The position numbers and the translations under genes were made by a program. Positions 1 to 8,142 of a stretch of DNA of 44,851 nt are shown here, piece after piece. This DNA is from an uncultured Lachnospiraceae bacterium (GTDB lineage: Bacteria; Bacillota_A; Clostridia; Lachnospirales; Lachnospiraceae). Under the pieces are notes generated by a model. The model had not been told where the DNA came from and did not search any database. It worked only from the letters and a program-made list of their open reading frames with translations. Position 1 is the first letter of the stretch. Each line of letters begins with the position of its first letter. The stretch covers positions 1 to 44,851 of the forward strand of contig CAJUMT010000004.1 in NCBI GenBank assembly GCA_910587495.1, in the 5' to 3' direction.

Positions 1-78
1 AAATTTCTCTGTGGTCAAAAAATTCTTTAGCATGGTACTGATTTCCATATCATCCTCAACCAATAAAATCTTACTCAT
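1..78 (-). CDS. Response regulator, N-terminal fragment (cut by window edge)
   Basis: Only the first 26 codons lie in the window; the rest continues past position 1. The translated start, MSKILLVEDDMEISTMLKNF, is the typical first beta strand and acidic pocket (E-D-D) of a CheY-like receiver domain. A ribosome binding site GGGAGGA lies 8 bases before the ATG. In this family the receiver is phosphorylated by a partner histidine kinase and usually drives an OmpR-type DNA-binding domain, but the output domain is not visible. It is separated from the sugar operon by a hairpin at 276-326, so it is probably a separate transcription unit. Confidence 0.8.
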   Translation of the reverse strand, partial: MSKILLVEDDMEISTMLKNFLTTEKF

Positions 79-102
79 TGTCCAATTCCTCCCGTCATGC
101 AT

Positions 103-131
103 ATTATAAATTGTTAAAACGAATAGTACAA
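103..131 (-). promoter_or_regulatory. Putative sigma-A promoter of the response regulator gene
   Basis: On the minus strand a perfect TATAAT (103-108) sits 25 bases before the start codon. A weak -35-like TTGTAC (126-131) lies 17 bases upstream of it. The -10 box is convincing and the -35 box is poor, which would fit a promoter helped by an activator. Confidence 0.45.
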
Positions 132-275
132 TCAAGAAAATGCTTTCATGAACAAGAAATGTTCCAATAAGTGGAGCCTACCACAAACATTTTTGTTTGA
201 AAAATATTGATTTTACAAGATTTAAAAGAAGCCTTATGACAAATGAGCTGGACTTTGAAACAGTCTGGGCTTAAT

Positions 276-326
276 AAACTTTCCTGGCTCACCGCGCATC
301 TACGGTCTGGTGAACCAGGAAAGTTT
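276..326 (-). terminator. Hairpin after the sugar operon
   Basis: The arms 276-293 and 309-326 are complementary over 18 bases with a single mismatch, around a 15-base loop. They lie just past the stop codon of the NRAMP-like gene. The following sequence on the minus strand is only mildly T-rich (TTTATTAAG), so termination may be partial. Confidence 0.65.
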
Positions 327-330
327 TCCT

Positions 331-1575
331 TTATCCAAATAATTCTAAGATACCAGGAACTGCTTTGATTCCGGAAATTAAAGAAATACATACCACGACG
401 GCTCCGGCTGCCACCATCCAGGCAGGATGTCTATAAGTGTCTCCCACAATCTTTTTCCGGGAACTGGCCACCAGCATCACGCCCAGACTTACCGGCAGGA
501 TCAGGCCGTTTAACGCACCAGCGATAATCAAAAGCTGAGCGGCATTTCCCACCAGAACCATCATCAATGTGGAGAATGCGATAAACCCCACCACAAACTG
601 CCGTTCATATTTCTCAATCATCGGATGCAGCGTCTTTAGAAAAGATACCGAGGTAAAGGCCGCTCCCACTACAGAAGAAACCCCCGCTGAGAACAGGCAC
701 AGACCGAACAGCCGATAGCCCCATTCTCCGGCTGCAAGACGAAACACTTCCGCAGCGGGGTTTCCGCCATGGGCCGCGGCTGTGATTATGTCCGCATTGG
801 CAGCATTCCATGCGCTTCCTGTCATGCAGGTTCCAAGCACGGCTAAGAACAGCAGGATACGCACCAGGGCAGAAGCCCCGCAGCCTTGTAATACACTCCT
901 GCGGGCATAAGGTACTTGTTCGGCGCCTGTCACACCGGCATCCAGCAGGCGATGGGCGCCGGAAAAGGCAATATAGCCGCCGCAGGAGCCTCCCAGCAGC
1001 GTTGTCAAAGCGACAAACATTTTCGGCAGTTCTGCGATATTGCCCATCTGCTGCGCCACCTCTTTCAGAGGAGGTTTCGCGCTGACTGCCACCGCCGCCA
1101 CCGCGACCAGGATCACCACGGCCAGAATTGTAGCCACCTTGTCCATGATGGACTTTGCATGTCTGCTGCTGAAAATAATGATACCCAGACATCCGGCAAC
1201 CACCGCTCCAACCTTTTCATCCAGGCCGATCATCGCATGAAATCCCATTGCCACGCCGCCGACATTTCCCACATTAAACGCCAGACCGCCGATCGCCACC
1301 AGGAAGGCCAATACCACACCCAGACCCGGCAGCAGCCGATTGGCAATATCCTGTGCCCGCATCCCGGAAGCGGATACCACAGACCAGATATTCATCTGAG
1401 CTGTGATATCCATCAGAGTCGCCAAAACAATAATCATAATTAGAGGCGCTCCGTATTGTGCAGTAAAAGTGGAACTCTGTGTCAGAAAACCGGGACCGAT
1501 CGCCGAGGTAGCCATCAAAAAAGCAGCGCCAAACAGAACCGAACGGTCAGGCTTTGTATTGCTTTTGTTGTTCAT
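331..1575 (-). CDS. NRAMP-fold membrane transporter lacking the canonical metal motifs
   Basis: A 414-residue polytopic membrane protein with about 11 hydrophobic segments and the overall layout of the NRAMP/SLC11 family. The start at 1575 (MNNKSN) is chosen because AAGGAG lies 8 bases upstream; a longer frame would overlap the preceding gene. In helix 1 the usual GPG is kept (residues 27-29), but the metal-coordinating DPGN is absent and TQSSTF stands there. In helix 6 the MPH motif is replaced by GGYIAFSGAHRLLD. The pattern recalls the B. subtilis YcsG branch, whose substrate I cannot state. It is the last gene of the sugar operon, 13 bases after the transketolase C subunit, so it may carry an organic or other non-metal substrate, or supply the Mg2+ that transketolase needs. 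Family fold is fairly sure; substrate unknown. Confidence 0.8.
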   Translation of the reverse strand: MNNKSNTKPDRSVLFGAAFLMATSAIGPGFLTQSSTFTAQYGAPLIMIIVLATLMDITAQMNIWSVVSASGMRAQDIANRLLPGLGVVLAFLVAIGGLAFNVGNVGGVAMGFHAMIGLDEKVGAVVAGCLGIIIFSSRHAKSIMDKVATILAVVILVAVAAVAVSAKPPLKEVAQQMGNIAELPKMFVALTTLLGGSCGGYIAFSGAHRLLDAGVTGAEQVPYARRSVLQGCGASALVRILLFLAVLGTCMTGSAWNAANADIITAAAHGGNPAAEVFRLAAGEWGYRLFGLCLFSAGVSSVVGAAFTSVSFLKTLHPMIEKYERQFVVGFIAFSTLMMVLVGNAAQLLIIAGALNGLILPVSLGVMLVASSRKKIVGDTYRHPAWMVAAGAVVVCISLISGIKAVPGILELFG

Positions 1576-1588
1576 TGATGAACTCCTT

Positions 1589-2539
1589 TTATGCAAACAA
1601 TTTCTTGATATAAGTCAATACTGCTTCCATATCATACTGATACAGATGATACAGCTCTTCTGCACTGCCAAATCCCGGGTATACCTGCGGTACGCCGAAG
1701 CGTTTAAACGATTTCAGACTGATGCAATGATCACACAGCACATCCGCCACGGCGCTTGCCAGGCCGTTTTTCATCAGATGGTCTTCCCAGACTACGATTC
1801 TTCCGGTCTCCTGTGCCGCCTTTAATACAATCTCTTCATCCAGCGGTTTTACGGTAAACATATCGATTACCCGAACGCTTAATCCTGCTTCTTTGGCTGC
1901 GTCGTGCAGCTGCAGGGCATAGTCCACCATCTCTCCGCAGGCGATGATTGTGACATCTTTCCCATCTCTTGCGGTATATCCTTTGCCGATCTCAAAGTTT
2001 GCATCTGTCCCATACAGGATTCGATTCTCTTTGCCGGGATCCAGGCGGATGGACAGCGGTCCTTCGTATGACACGCTTTTTTCCATAACCTGCGCCAGCT
2101 GCACAGGGTCTGACACCGCGCAGACCGTCATATTGACCAGCGAAGTATACAATGCCATATCCTCCATCGCGTAGTGCGTAGACCCGCCGTTTCCGGTAAG
2201 ACCGGAATAATTGGCGATAATACGGACAGGAAGATTCGGATAGCATACATCCGTGCGCACTTGCTCCAGGGCACGCATACTCATAAACGGCATCATACCG
2301 ATAATAAACGGAATATTTCCGTCATATGCCAGTCCGGAAGCGACGCCGACCACGTTCTGCTCTGCAATTCCGGTATCGATAAAGCGGTCGGGATGCTTCT
2401 CCTGAAAGCCCTTGCAGCCAAATCCTACGTCGGGAGTCAGAAGCCATACACGACTGTTTTGATCTCCGATTTTGCTCATGGTATCACCGATTACAGATCT
2501 TGCGGAATTAAACTCATCCATTGTATATGATTGTTTCAT
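1589..2539 (-). CDS. Transketolase, C-terminal subunit
   Basis: A 316-residue protein with the pyrimidine-binding domain and the C-terminal transketolase domain. Visible signatures are EQNVVGVASGLAYDG, then LEQVRTD, and the GLTGNGGSTHYAMEDMAL stretch that carries the catalytic-domain histidine region. It should pair with the N-terminal subunit encoded directly upstream (no intergenic base; the AAGGAG site lies inside the end of that gene) to form a split, thiamine-diphosphate-dependent transketolase. The enzyme moves a two-carbon ketol unit between sugar phosphates, or between a dedicated ketose and an aldose. A dedicated copy inside a sugar operon suggests it acts on the pathway's own ketose rather than on the general pentose phosphate pool; that is inference. 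Confidence 0.9.
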   Translation of the reverse strand: MKQSYTMDEFNSARSVIGDTMSKIGDQNSRVWLLTPDVGFGCKGFQEKHPDRFIDTGIAEQNVVGVASGLAYDGNIPFIIGMMPFMSMRALEQVRTDVCYPNLPVRIIANYSGLTGNGGSTHYAMEDMALYTSLVNMTVCAVSDPVQLAQVMEKSVSYEGPLSIRLDPGKENRILYGTDANFEIGKGYTARDGKDVTIIACGEMVDYALQLHDAAKEAGLSVRVIDMFTVKPLDEEIVLKAAQETGRIVVWEDHLMKNGLASAVADVLCDHCISLKSFKRFGVPQVYPGFGSAEELYHLYQYDMEAVLTYIKKLFA

Positions 2540-3403
2540 TTATGACTCCTTTCTCTGCTCTTCCCAGACCGCATCGAGGTCTGCCAAAGCTGTCTCTAAA
2601 TCTTTTTCATTCAGGCTTCCTGCATGCCATTTGATCTGATGCTCCATAAAGGAAATATGCTTTCCTTTTACTGTCTCCGCGATCACGACTGTCGGTACAC
2701 TGCCGCTTCCATCCGGCAGGTTGTCCAGCGCGTCTACTACCTGCTTCATATCGTTGCCGTCTTCGATCACGATCACATTCCATCCAAAGGCACGCCATTT
2801 GTCCGCATAAGGTTCCATCACCAAAGAATCTTCTGAAAAACTGGTCATAAACTGCTTGTTATGATCTACTACTGCCACCAGATTGCCAAGTTTCTGCGCT
2901 CTTGCGGTCATCGCTGCTTCCCATACGGAGCCTTCGCAGGTCTCGCCGTCCCCCATCAGGCAGAATACGCGGTGCGTCTCTCCCTTTTGCCTCGCAGAAG
3001 CAGCAAGTCCTGTGCTGATGGCCAGCCCATGTCCCAGAGAGCCTGTGGAAGCCTCCAGCATCGGCAGTCTGGTCTTGCACGGATGCTGTCCGAATTTACT
3101 GCCAAGTTTTCCGTAAGTCTCACAGATTTCCTTATACTCAAAAAATCCTTTCAGAGCCATCACGATATACATACCCACTGCGCCGTGGCCTTTACTTAAG
3201 ATAAAGCGGTCGCGCTTTGGATCTTCCTGCAATTCCGGCGCCACATGCATGGTATGCTGGAACAGACAGGTCAGCACATCCATCATCGACATATCGCCGC
3301 CCATATGAATACTTCCATTGTATGCGCCGCACAGTTCCACCAGATTACGGCGCGCCTTATATGCGAGTTCCTGCAAACGTAATACTTCTTTTTTATCTGC
3401 CAT
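2540..3403 (-). CDS. Transketolase, N-terminal (diphosphate-binding) subunit
   Basis: A 287-residue protein covering the thiamine diphosphate/Mg-binding domain. It shows the substrate and cofactor histidines (SKGHGAVGMY, GQHPCK), GSLGHGLAISTGLA, and the GDG...N cofactor motif as GDGETCEGSVWEAA followed by VVDHNK about 20 residues later. Its length is normal for the N half of split bacterial transketolases. GAGAGGGA lies before the ATG at 3403, and the stop codon abuts the start of the C subunit, giving tight translational coupling. It follows the zinc dehydrogenase by 18 bases. Function of the pair is secure; substrate is not. Confidence 0.9.
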   Translation of the reverse strand: MADKKEVLRLQELAYKARRNLVELCGAYNGSIHMGGDMSMMDVLTCLFQHTMHVAPELQEDPKRDRFILSKGHGAVGMYIVMALKGFFEYKEICETYGKLGSKFGQHPCKTRLPMLEASTGSLGHGLAISTGLAASARQKGETHRVFCLMGDGETCEGSVWEAAMTARAQKLGNLVAVVDHNKQFMTSFSEDSLVMEPYADKWRAFGWNVIVIEDGNDMKQVVDALDNLPDGSGSVPTVVIAETVKGKHISFMEHQIKWHAGSLNEKDLETALADLDAVWEEQRKES

Positions 3404-3421
3404 CCTTATTCCCTCTCTTCC

Positions 3422-4489
3422 TTAAAAATCAATGGAGACAAATACTTTCCCGCACTGGTAACTGCTTGCCAGGTCGATGGCCTCCTGATACCTCGACGCC
3501 GGGATCACATGTGTTAATATCTTATCAAGCGGAAGGATTCCGGACTCAATGATCTGTCCGACTTTTTTCATATAATATTTTCCCAGAAAGCCTCCGTGAA
3601 GCTCTACTTCTTTTTTAAGAAGCACACCCAGTGGCAACTCGGGATGTGCGGTCTCATCGTGGCCGTACTGCAGCACTTTGCCCCGCGGGCGCACATAGTT
3701 GATGCAGTCCGGCGTCAGGCCTGCCACTGCTTCGATGCAGTGATCGACGCCTAAGCCTTCGGTCTCTTCCATAACAGCCGTTCCTACGTCTTCCGTCTGC
3801 GGGTTGATCACGCGGGTAGCGCCGATCTCCAATGCTTTGTTGCGGCGGTATTCGATCGGTTCGGAGACTAAGATCTTTCTGCAGCCGCTGGCCTTTAACA
3901 AGGCGATGAACATAAGGCCTATAGGGCCTGCACCTAATACACAGGCGGTATCCCCTACATGGACGTTCAATTTTTCCAGTGCATAGCCGCAGCCTGCCAA
4001 AGGCTCCGCCATACCCATCAGTTCCGGTTTGGCGTCCTTGCCGACTTTATAGACACATTTTTTAGGGAGTACGGCATAGTTGGTTAAGCCCCCATCTGCA
4101 AAGACGCCCATGGTCAGCGCCTGTCCTTCAAAGCCGGACGCCGCGTCCAGATATACGTTTTCACAGGCCTCCGGAAGTCCCGCGAGACAGCTGGGGCAGT
4201 GACCGCATGGTCCGTGCGGGTCAATGATGACTTTGTCACCCGGTTTGACTTCGGTCACATTCGAGCCAACCTCCGCTACCTCTCCGCAAAATTCGTGACC
4301 GAATATAATGTCAGGTTTACATGGATGTTTTTGCGGGATGGCAAAAATGTTGACATCCGTGCCGCAGATCGCACATCCGTAGATTTTGATCTTTACATCG
4401 TCTTCATGCTGAATCTTTGGGATCGGTCGTTCCTCATAGGCGAACTTGCCCGGTCCCTTGTATATAATCGCTTTTTGCATATTTTGCAT
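3422..4489 (-). CDS. Zinc-dependent medium-chain alcohol/polyol dehydrogenase
   Basis: A 355-residue MDR-family dehydrogenase. Catalytic zinc ligands are visible in GCAICGTD (Cys) and FGHEFCGEV (His-Glu). The structural zinc is bound by the four cysteines of CGHCPSCLAGLPEACEN. The NAD(P)-binding fold shows GAGPIGLM. It resembles the threonine/sorbitol/erythritol dehydrogenase group and would oxidise a secondary alcohol on a sugar or polyol, or reduce the matching ketone. The first ATG at 4489 has TAGGAG 9 bases upstream. It sits between the Gfo/Idh/MocA enzyme and the split transketolase, so it may make the ketose that transketolase splits. The exact substrate cannot be read from sequence. 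Confidence 0.88.
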   Translation of the reverse strand: MQNMQKAIIYKGPGKFAYEERPIPKIQHEDDVKIKIYGCAICGTDVNIFAIPQKHPCKPDIIFGHEFCGEVAEVGSNVTEVKPGDKVIIDPHGPCGHCPSCLAGLPEACENVYLDAASGFEGQALTMGVFADGGLTNYAVLPKKCVYKVGKDAKPELMGMAEPLAGCGYALEKLNVHVGDTACVLGAGPIGLMFIALLKASGCRKILVSEPIEYRRNKALEIGATRVINPQTEDVGTAVMEETEGLGVDHCIEAVAGLTPDCINYVRPRGKVLQYGHDETAHPELPLGVLLKKEVELHGGFLGKYYMKKVGQIIESGILPLDKILTHVIPASRYQEAIDLASSYQCGKVFVSIDF

Positions 4490-4526
4490 ATTTTTTCTCC
4501 TACATCACTGTTTTGTTTATTAATAA

Positions 4527-5663
4527 TCAGTCAACATCCACCCATTTGGAGTTGTTCTGCGCGCTTTCGATAACCGCGTAGTAGAATTTTACGCCGCTCA
4601 CGCCTGCGTCTACGCCCGGGAAGTCCATATCTTCTTCTGTCGGAGTCTCGCCGTTTTTGATCTTTTCAATGGTATTGATGACGCTGCGGTATATATTGGC
4701 GATAGCGATGTAGTATCCTTCGGGATGTCCAAAAGGTACGCGTGCCAGCTTGCCCGCCGGTACATCGATGCCGTCTCCTGCCCTGCATAAAATCTGTGCT
4801 GCCTCGCCTGCTTTTGCAAATCGGACCTCATCCGGCCTGGTCTGATGCCATTCTAAAGAACCTTTGGTTCCATAGATACGCAGGTTGATCTCATTCGGGG
4901 AACCGCATGCTACCTGGGAGAACCAATAAGCACCATGGGCACCGTTGTCGTACTCTAAGATGATATTGTCATTAAGATCCAGTTTTTTTCCGAAGGTATC
5001 TGCCGTCGCAAGCAGCCGCTTAATCTTTAAGCCTGTCACATAGTTTACCAGATGCTCCACATGGGTTCCGTCATCTGCACAGGTATTGGAGATGCCGCTG
5101 TATTTAGGATCGGTTCTCCAAATTCTGGAATTAACCTGCTCCTTCTCAGAGAGCAGTTCTAAGAAGCACCCCTCCATATAGTCCGCATTGACGGAGATGA
5201 TCTCGCCGATATCCCCTCTGGCGATCATCTGCTTCATTACTTTGCACATCACATAGCCAGAGTAACAGTAATCCACCGCAAAGATCAGATTTTTCTCCTT
5301 GGCAAGACGCGCCAATTCTTCTGCCTCTTCCACTTTCAAAGTCAATGGTTTCTCACATACCACATTGATCCCATGCTCCAGGAAGCATTTTGCCGCGGAA
5401 TAATGAACAAAATTTGGCGTGCAGATAGATACAAAATCAATCTTTCCCGCCTCTGCTTTAGCCATCGCTTCGGTATCATAATACACGCGGGATTTGTCCA
5501 CATGATAAGCCGCCGCACACTCGTTGTTGAGTTCGTCGATGGCGGAAAAGCATCCGCATACCAGTTCCGCCCGCGGATCCATCGCCAATCCCTTCCGGTG
5601 ACACTCGCCAATCAGTGCCTTTAAATCTCCTCCTACCATTCCATACTTAATTGTTTCTGCCAT
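4527..5663 (-). CDS. Gfo/Idh/MocA-family oxidoreductase
   Basis: A 378-residue NAD(P)-dependent oxidoreductase. The Rossmann glycines appear as GMVGGD near residue 9, followed by LIGECHR. The family's catalytic lysine lies in CEKPLT, and the C-terminal domain has DDGTHVEHL with the conserved histidine, then YGTKGSLEW and FGHPEGYY. Members oxidise or reduce a sugar hydroxyl (inositol, glucose, 3-keto-glycosides and similar). A strong AAGGAGGAG precedes the ATG at 5663. Its neighbours, a Hyi-like isomerase upstream and a zinc dehydrogenase downstream, make a multi-step sugar oxidation route likely. The family is clear; the substrate is open. Confidence 0.9.
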   Translation of the reverse strand: MAETIKYGMVGGDLKALIGECHRKGLAMDPRAELVCGCFSAIDELNNECAAAYHVDKSRVYYDTEAMAKAEAGKIDFVSICTPNFVHYSAAKCFLEHGINVVCEKPLTLKVEEAEELARLAKEKNLIFAVDYCYSGYVMCKVMKQMIARGDIGEIISVNADYMEGCFLELLSEKEQVNSRIWRTDPKYSGISNTCADDGTHVEHLVNYVTGLKIKRLLATADTFGKKLDLNDNIILEYDNGAHGAYWFSQVACGSPNEINLRIYGTKGSLEWHQTRPDEVRFAKAGEAAQILCRAGDGIDVPAGKLARVPFGHPEGYYIAIANIYRSVINTIEKIKNGETPTEEDMDFPGVDAGVSGVKFYYAVIESAQNNSKWVDVD

Positions 5664-5691
5664 TGTAAATCTCCTCCTTAAAAATAAATAA

Positions 5692-6498
5692 TTATGCTTG
5701 TAATTTGTTAAAAAACTGTCTTACTGCCGTAAAGCCTTCTTCCGTATCGCCTTCCGGAAAATATTCCATACATACAGTTCCCGCAAAGCCGATCTCTTTA
5801 AGCTTTTCGATCAGATAATCAAAATGAATCTCTCCGCTCCCCGGCTCGTGGCGTCCCGGTGCATCCGCAATATGAATATAAGGTACAATATCCTGATTGC
5901 CTGTGATGTTATTTACCAGGTTGCCATGCATCATCTGCATATGGAATACATCACACAGAAGCCGCACATAATCCGAATCTACCGCCCTTACAATATCCGC
6001 ACCGACCGAAGTATCCGTCACCGCCATTCCTGCATCGCTGCCTGTATTGCACAAAGGTTCCAAAAGAACGGTGATCTGATGTTCTTCCAGTATCGGCACC
6101 AGACGCGTCAAAGTACCTGCAATATTGGCAATCATCGCCTCGTGGCTGTACTGCACCCGAAAATCGCTGCACCCTGTCGGAGTAAAATGATTGGGAAATA
6201 AAATCAGCGTATCGCAGTCCAGCTTTTTCGCCACATCAATCGTCTGTCTGATCCAATCTATATACTCTTTGCGATGCGTTCTGTCACACAGCGACCACTT
6301 GTTTGTCCCGCTGAATGCCTGTACCTTTACACCGCATGCCTGACAGGTCTTCAAGATCTGATCCACATCTCTTCCGTCCCATCCCCAGAACTCCACGGCA
6401 TGGAATCCCGCTTCACTTACTTTCTGAATTTTTTCACAGATATCCAGGTCTCCATAGATGGTCTCAATGTTGACTGCCGTCTCTATCTTCTGTATCAT
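5692..6498 (-). CDS. Hydroxypyruvate-isomerase-like sugar isomerase (TIM barrel)
   Basis: A 268-residue AP-endonuclease-2/xylose-isomerase-like TIM barrel. The C-terminal pattern HIADAPGRHEPGSGEIHF followed by CMEYFPEGD is the hallmark of the hydroxypyruvate isomerase/2-oxo-tetronate isomerase group. LLEPLCN and LLCDVFHMQMMHG supply the usual metal-binding Glu, Asp and His. Such enzymes interconvert aldehyde and ketone forms of three- or four-carbon keto acids, or epimerise a ketose. AGAGG precedes the ATG at 6498, 12 bases after the transporter stop. In this operon it probably acts early, just after uptake or first oxidation. Confidence 0.82.
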   Translation of the reverse strand: MIQKIETAVNIETIYGDLDICEKIQKVSEAGFHAVEFWGWDGRDVDQILKTCQACGVKVQAFSGTNKWSLCDRTHRKEYIDWIRQTIDVAKKLDCDTLILFPNHFTPTGCSDFRVQYSHEAMIANIAGTLTRLVPILEEHQITVLLEPLCNTGSDAGMAVTDTSVGADIVRAVDSDYVRLLCDVFHMQMMHGNLVNNITGNQDIVPYIHIADAPGRHEPGSGEIHFDYLIEKLKEIGFAGTVCMEYFPEGDTEEGFTAVRQFFNKLQA

Positions 6499-6510
6499 TT
6501 TTTCACCTCT

Positions 6511-7896
6511 TTATAAAATTCCCTGACGGTCACGCTCTTTCAAGTCTGCAATCACCTGCGGATAAATCTTATCCAATTTATAGAGCAGGCACAGTATAAT
6601 GATAATGACCGAGAAACCGATCGGCGCATACAGGCAGATATTTTTAATCATCGTCATCACCGTATCTGTCTGAACTGCCGCCAGGCCGTCATAGCCCACA
6701 GAAGTCATCAAAAGGCCAATCCCTGCGGAAGACAGACCGCCTCCTACCTTAGACCCTACAGACGCTGCGCTGAAGATCATGCCATCCTGACGCACATGGG
6801 TCTTCCACTGCCCAAACTCTGCACAGTCGGCGATCATCGGGAATACACAAGCCCACAAAGGCGCCACGCCGATGCCTCTCATCACAGCGCTGACCATAGC
6901 CACACTAAAGTTCAGCGGACTTATCATCCACACAACTTGAGCCGCAACAACCAGGAAGATACCGTACATCGTCAGATTGCGTTTGCCGAATCGGTCTACA
7001 AACATGGGAACAATCAGCACTACCACACACTGCGCGATCAGTTCTGCCGCATAGATCAGGCTGTAGAGCGTCTCATCGCCCAGGAGATATTTACAATAAT
7101 AAGTAGTGATCGTACCGCTGACCGTACTCATCATGACCATAAAACCCCACAGTCCCAGACAGATCGCCCAATACTGGTTGGAGAACAACGCCTTTAAGTT
7201 TTTGCCCACCGACACCGTCTCTTTTTCCGCCGCCTCAATGACCACACGTTCCTCAATATTGAAAAAGCAGATCAAAAGCAGAATCAAAGCAATCACCGCA
7301 AAAATACAAGCTACCATAATCCAGGCACGCTGGTCATTGCCAAACATACGAACCATCGGAAGCGTAGCGACTGTCACAACCATCTTGCCGCCCGGCCCGC
7401 AAAAGATTCGCCATGCCTGCGTGGAAGCTCTCGATTTTTCATCTCTGGTAATCAGAGAAGCCATCGTAGAATAAGGCAGGTTCAGCGCCGTATACACAAC
7501 GGTATTCACTAAGTTGTAAGTAACAAATATGTAGATGGCATGTACCATATTGGACGCATTCGCCGGTATCAGGAACAACAGCACAAAAGTCACAGCGTAG
7601 GGTACCGCCATCCACAAGATCCATGGCCTTGCCTTTCCCCATTTGGATTTTGTCCGGTCTACAATAAAGCCCATGATAATATCAGATACCCCGTCGAAAA
7701 TACGGGTGATCAAAAATACCATACCCACAGTCAGGGGATTGACGCCCACATAATCGGTATAAAAGAAGGTCAAAAGCGTACTGCACAGCCCATATACCAC
7801 ATTACACGCCGAATCACCCAGACCATAGCAGATTTTCTCGCGAAAGCTTACGACAAAATCTTCTTTGTTTCGATGATTTACAGTGTTTTCATCCAT
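6511..7896 (-). CDS. GPH-family sugar:cation symporter
   Basis: A 461-residue, 12-helix major-facilitator protein of the glycoside-pentoside-hexuronide group (MelB/XylP/UidB type). The diagnostic loop DRTKSKWGKARPWIL after helix 2 is present, as is a matching loop near FVDRFGKRN. It should bring the operon's sugar or glycoside across the membrane with Na+ or H+. The start MDENTV at 7896 is chosen because AAAGGAA lies 9 bases upstream; the longer frame from 7935 lacks a site. It is the first gene of a seven-gene operon ending at 331 and is divergent from the AraC-family regulator at 8143. Confidence 0.88.
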   Translation of the reverse strand: MDENTVNHRNKEDFVVSFREKICYGLGDSACNVVYGLCSTLLTFFYTDYVGVNPLTVGMVFLITRIFDGVSDIIMGFIVDRTKSKWGKARPWILWMAVPYAVTFVLLFLIPANASNMVHAIYIFVTYNLVNTVVYTALNLPYSTMASLITRDEKSRASTQAWRIFCGPGGKMVVTVATLPMVRMFGNDQRAWIMVACIFAVIALILLLICFFNIEERVVIEAAEKETVSVGKNLKALFSNQYWAICLGLWGFMVMMSTVSGTITTYYCKYLLGDETLYSLIYAAELIAQCVVVLIVPMFVDRFGKRNLTMYGIFLVVAAQVVWMISPLNFSVAMVSAVMRGIGVAPLWACVFPMIADCAEFGQWKTHVRQDGMIFSAASVGSKVGGGLSSAGIGLLMTSVGYDGLAAVQTDTVMTMIKNICLYAPIGFSVIIIILCLLYKLDKIYPQVIADLKERDRQGIL

Positions 7897-7934
7897 AAAT
7901 AAAATTCCTTTCCATTTTGCTTCGCCTTTAACCA

Positions 7935-7963
7935 TTGAAAATTGCCGACAACTTTTATATAAT
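7935..7963 (+). promoter_or_regulatory. Sigma-A promoter of the AraC-family regulator
   Basis: TTGAAA (7935-7940), a 17-base spacer and a perfect TATAAT (7958-7963) face the regulator gene and would give a leader of about 170 bases. No equally good promoter is visible on the minus strand for the sugar operon, which fits a weak promoter needing the AraC-type activator. The interval 7897-8142 contains no gene. Confidence 0.65.
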
Positions 7964-8142
7964 GGTTATGATGAGATTGTATGATATTTTCACAAGAAAT
8001 GCAGTCGTTTTCGTCCCAACCAATATAATATTTGCACCAAAGTCCATGAGAGGATTGTTATATTTCAGGCAGAATCACCATAAGCCGGTCGGACTGCCCC
8101 GCATGCAATCTCTATATTATGTGTAAAAGGAAGTACCGCCCT

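Noticed and set aside
614..1192. A 192-codon minus-strand frame overlapping the NRAMP-like gene
   Set aside because: Arg/Gly/Cys-rich composition typical of an out-of-frame reading; lies wholly within a better gene.
2540..7896. Sulfoquinovose sulfo-transketolase pathway, suggested by the split transketolase
   Set aside because: No sulfosugar isomerase of the RpiB type, no sulfolactaldehyde enzyme and no sulfoquinovosidase are present.
4527..7896. C-glycoside deglycosylation cluster (Dgp/Dfg type), suggested by Gfo/Idh/MocA plus TIM barrel
   Set aside because: The small partner subunit of the C-deglycosylase was not found and the TIM barrel matches the hydroxypyruvate isomerase group; kept only as a remote option.
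7897..8142. Catabolite (cre) site in the araC/sugar operon intergenic region
   Set aside because: The best candidate near CGAAAACGACTGCA has three mismatches to the consensus.
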